From Bacilli bacterium (lineage in GTDB: Bacteria > Bacillota_I > Bacilli_A > RFN20 > CAG-826), in the NCBI GenBank assembly GCA_017940265.1, contig JAGAYY010000045.1, positions 1 to 36,536 on the forward strand: a stretch of DNA of 36,536 nt, written 5' to 3'. Below, one piece after another: positions 34,622 to 36,536 of this stretch. The notes below the pieces were generated by a model. It saw only the letters and a program-made list of their open reading frames with translations. It searched no databases and was not told the DNA's origin. Position numbers and translations under genes: made by a program. The first letter of the stretch is position 1; every line of letters begins with the position of its first letter.

Positions 34622-36283
34622 TTAAGCAGCGCGATCAGCGATGGTAATAGAACCAACGTTGAATGTACCACTCTTGGAGCTGATTTCAACTGTGTGTTCA
34701 GCAGCAGTGAAGTCATAATTGCCTAAAACATTGAACATGTAACCGATTCTATTATCTTGTTGAGTTGCACCAAAGCCAGCAGTCCATAAGTTCTTGGAGT
34801 TAGTAATTGTTTGTTCAACACCATCAATCTTCAAGGTAATGGAAGCTGATAATTTTGTGGATGTGTTTTGGTTAACAGAACCTGTGTAACCCATGTAAAC
34901 GATAACGTCTTTTTTACCAGCGGTTGTGGTTGCTTTGAAGCTAACTTTTTTACCACTAGCCATAGCATAGTAGGTACCTGGTGCTTTGAAGTCTGAGTTT
35001 GTGGATTTAGCAACATCAGATGTTAATAAATCACCTTCACCAACTTTGAAGGAAGCTGGAATTTCAGCTTTAGCGCCTTCTGTCATGATATCGATAATCT
35101 TATCTAACTTTTCAGCGGAGACGCCCATCATACGAAGTGCAAGGTAGACTTGTTCTTGGAATGTTTCACCTGGTAAAGCTAATAATTCATCGAGATATTT
35201 AGCGATATCATCACCATTTGTGTCGTTTGGCTTGTGTGGATATCTTTGGTTATCAATTGGAGCAAAGTTTGAGAAACCATAATCTTGGACTGCTTCATTG
35301 AATGAAACACCAAGTAAACCATTAATCATAAAACCTGTAATACCAGTTCTATCTGTACCAATACGGCAGTGATAGAAGACAGGGTAGTTACTTTCATCGG
35401 CTAAAACGTCCATAACTTGTCTAATTCTCACGGAGTTTCTAGCTAAGTTAGAATATGGAACTGCACCATAAGCCATGAATGCATCTACGATTTTGTTACC
35501 ACTTAATTTAATGTTGTTGCCTGTGTTATTAGAAACGTTGATTTCTGTTTTGAGTCTTAATTGATTCAACATGACGTCTTGTGCATCAGCGTCTGGAGCG
35601 CTGTTATAGTCAAAGTTATTGCCAGCACCACGGTAGATTAAGCCTTGTTTAACTTTACCACCAGCATATGTAGTTCTACCACCCATATCACGGAAGTTTG
35701 GCATATTACCAACGTATAAATTTCTTGGAGCTTGTTCTGTCACTTTAAAGGTTTTTACATCACTTGATTGTTTATCACCTGTTGTGAAGTTAGCAACGAT
35801 TTTGAAATAGTTTGTGCCTAAGAAGGAGTTATAGAAACTAATTGTTGGTTCTTTAGTTCCTACAACAGTATATGGATCACTTAAATCCATGCTTTGAGAG
35901 AAGACTAATGTGTAGTTCTTGACTTCATAGCCTTCTGGAGCAGTGAATTCCCAGTTAAGTGTTGTCTTTTCTGGAGTGGAAACGTTCTTGTTACCCATCG
36001 CATCACAAGCATCTAAATCACTCTTTGTCATATCATAGTAATCTTTGGAAAGATTTAAATACTTGAGTTGATTAGCGGTGTGAATTTCTTGAGCGGTGTT
36101 GAGCTCTTCTTCGTTGAAATTAAATGTACCACCGGTGATTTCACCTGGGTCTTTGCTAGGTTGGATAATGCTACTATCACTATTTGCGCCACCACTACTT
36201 GGATTATTATTGTTACCGCTTTGGCAACCAGTCATGGTTAAAGCAAGGATAAGAAGCGAACCTAAAACATACTTTTTGTTCAT
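34622..36283 (-). CDS. Lipid-anchored secreted tyrosine phosphatase (second copy)
   Basis: A 553-residue lipoprotein, paralogous to the 772-residue gene. The signal peptide ends in LTMTGC with Cys20. A short Asn/Ser/Gly linker (about 21-50) replaces the long serine tract. An Ig/fibronectin-like domain (about 60-185), the phosphatase domain (about 187-400, with NFRDMGGR and the P-loop HCRIGTDRTG, Cys306 and Arg312) and one C-terminal beta module (about 405-553) follow. The final module seen in the larger paralogue is absent. The catalytic residues are intact. The start has AGAGGT upstream. It is probably an envelope phosphatase. Substrate is not known. Confidence 0.88.
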   Translation of the reverse strand: MNKKYVLGSLLILALTMTGCQSGNNNNPSSGGANSDSSIIQPSKDPGEITGGTFNFNEEELNTAQEIHTANQLKYLNLSKDYYDMTKSDLDACDAMGNKNVSTPEKTTLNWEFTAPEGYEVKNYTLVFSQSMDLSDPYTVVGTKEPTISFYNSFLGTNYFKIVANFTTGDKQSSDVKTFKVTEQAPRNLYVGNMPNFRDMGGRTTYAGGKVKQGLIYRGAGNNFDYNSAPDADAQDVMLNQLRLKTEINVSNNTGNNIKLSGNKIVDAFMAYGAVPYSNLARNSVRIRQVMDVLADESNYPVFYHCRIGTDRTGITGFMINGLLGVSFNEAVQDYGFSNFAPIDNQRYPHKPNDTNGDDIAKYLDELLALPGETFQEQVYLALRMMGVSAEKLDKIIDIMTEGAKAEIPASFKVGEGDLLTSDVAKSTNSDFKAPGTYYAMASGKKVSFKATTTAGKKDVIVYMGYTGSVNQNTSTKLSASITLKIDGVEQTITNSKNLWTAGFGATQQDNRIGYMFNVLGNYDFTAAEHTVEISSKSGTFNVGSITIADRAA

Positions 36284-36326
36284 AATATCTAATACCTCTG
36301 GGTAACATTCTATTACTTTTTGACAA

Positions 36327-36356
36327 ATAATAAAAGTGACTATTTTTGTATAGTCA
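36327..36356 (-). promoter_or_regulatory. Candidate promoter and palindromic operator of the 553-residue phosphatase
   Basis: TGACTAT and ATAGTCA (36337-36343 and 36350-36356) are perfect 7-base arms with a 6-base spacer. On the minus strand -35 TGACTA (36351-36356), 18 bases, -10 TATTAT (36327-36332). The palindrome covers the -35 and much of the spacer. Confidence 0.45.
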
Positions 36357-36407
36357 TTATGACTTTTGGGTTAGTTTATAGTTCATTTAAGTTTGAAAAA
36401 TAACAAT

Positions 36408-36529
36408 CCGCGTCTTACAAGGCGCGGTTTTTCTCTCCTGTCTCCAAGACAGGTTACTGGCAGCAGCAATAATGCTGCTTTTTAGTTTGCCCAGTTGCCT
36501 TTGTCACCCTTACTTATCCGTAAACGGAT
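36408..36529. other. Region of several stem-loops, no coding sequence (possible structured RNA)
   Basis: Four perfect or near-perfect stems occur in about 120 bases: CCGCGTC/GGCGCGG (36408-36427, followed by five T on the plus strand), CCTGTCT/AGACAGG (36437-36453), AGCAGCA/TGCTGCT (36462-36479) inside ACTGG/CCAGT (36456-36495), and ATCCG/CGGAT (36516-36529). The first is a plausible terminator on either strand, so this could be the 3' end of an RNA on the minus strand beginning beyond the window. I checked it against tmRNA, RNase P, SRP, 6S, T-box and c-di-GMP motifs by eye and found no match. Confidence 0.4.
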
Positions 36530-36536
36530 CTTTGTA

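Noticed and set aside
36408..36529. c-di-GMP riboswitch, RNase P RNA, tmRNA or T-box at the right edge
   Set aside because: Only fragments such as GGCAAACT and AAGGGTGA resemble these families. The diagnostic cores (GGGACGCAAAGCC, AGAGGAAAGTCC, the tmRNA ends, AGGGTGG-ACCGCG) are not found.
1..36536. CRISPR array, insertion sequence, prophage or tRNA genes
   Set aside because: No spaced direct-repeat array, transposase, integrase or tRNA-like fold was seen on either strand.

Overview
The window is a gene-dense piece of a low-GC bacterial chromosome. It comes from the Bacillota, most likely an uncultured Bacilli lineage allied to Mollicutes/Erysipelotrichia. Supporting signs are the Gram-positive style transcription/translation cluster with a methyltransferase (ybxB-like) between rplL and rpoB, an L10 leader, Shine-Dalgarno GGAGG sites, KtrAB-type potassium uptake and lipoproteins with serine-rich linkers. 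RpoB carries the Asn that is typical of Mollicutes in the rifampicin pocket. TGA is used as a stop (folC, plsX) and no long gene carries an in-frame TGA, so the code is standard rather than the Mycoplasma code. No intergenic gap exceeds about 300 bases. I saw no tRNA, rRNA, IS element or CRISPR array.

Left third (1-16763, all minus strand). From right to left in transcription order this holds ybxB-rpoB-rpoC with a terminator, an ECF sigma factor with a coupled membrane anti-sigma-like protein, plsX-acpP, a Big2 lipoprotein, and the str operon rpsL-rpsG-fusA-tuf (tuf is cut by the window edge). The usual contiguous rpo-str block is therefore split by about 4 kb of regulatory, lipid and surface genes.

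Middle (16800-25120). rplL, rplJ (with L10 leader), rplA and rplK run minus from a promoter near 19050-19083. A divergent ktrB-ktrA pair runs plus and ends in a shared bidirectional terminator against nusG. Then come nusG, secE and rpmG (a 48-codon gene) with their own promoter, followed by a small membrane protein, folT, folC and smpB, which are tightly packed or overlapping and probably co-transcribed with the O-antigen-ligase-like gene upstream.

Right third (25101-36536). An O-antigen-ligase-like membrane protein (minus) is divergent from a sirtuin-HAD phosphatase pair (plus). A CarD-family regulator, glnS and an aldo/keto reductase follow on minus. Last come a truncated Big2/CBM6 remnant and two tandem lipoproteins that share a secreted tyrosine-phosphatase domain. 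The final 130 bases hold several stem-loops of unknown nature.

Together the core genes make the transcription and translation machinery. The accessory genes concern envelope and signalling: lipid-anchored phosphatases, carbohydrate-binding-like surface modules, an ECF sigma system, potassium homeostasis and folate uptake. The most interesting signals are the paralogous phosphatase lipoproteins and their in-frame remnant, two apparently leaderless transcripts, several long perfect palindromes at promoters, and structured r-protein leaders.
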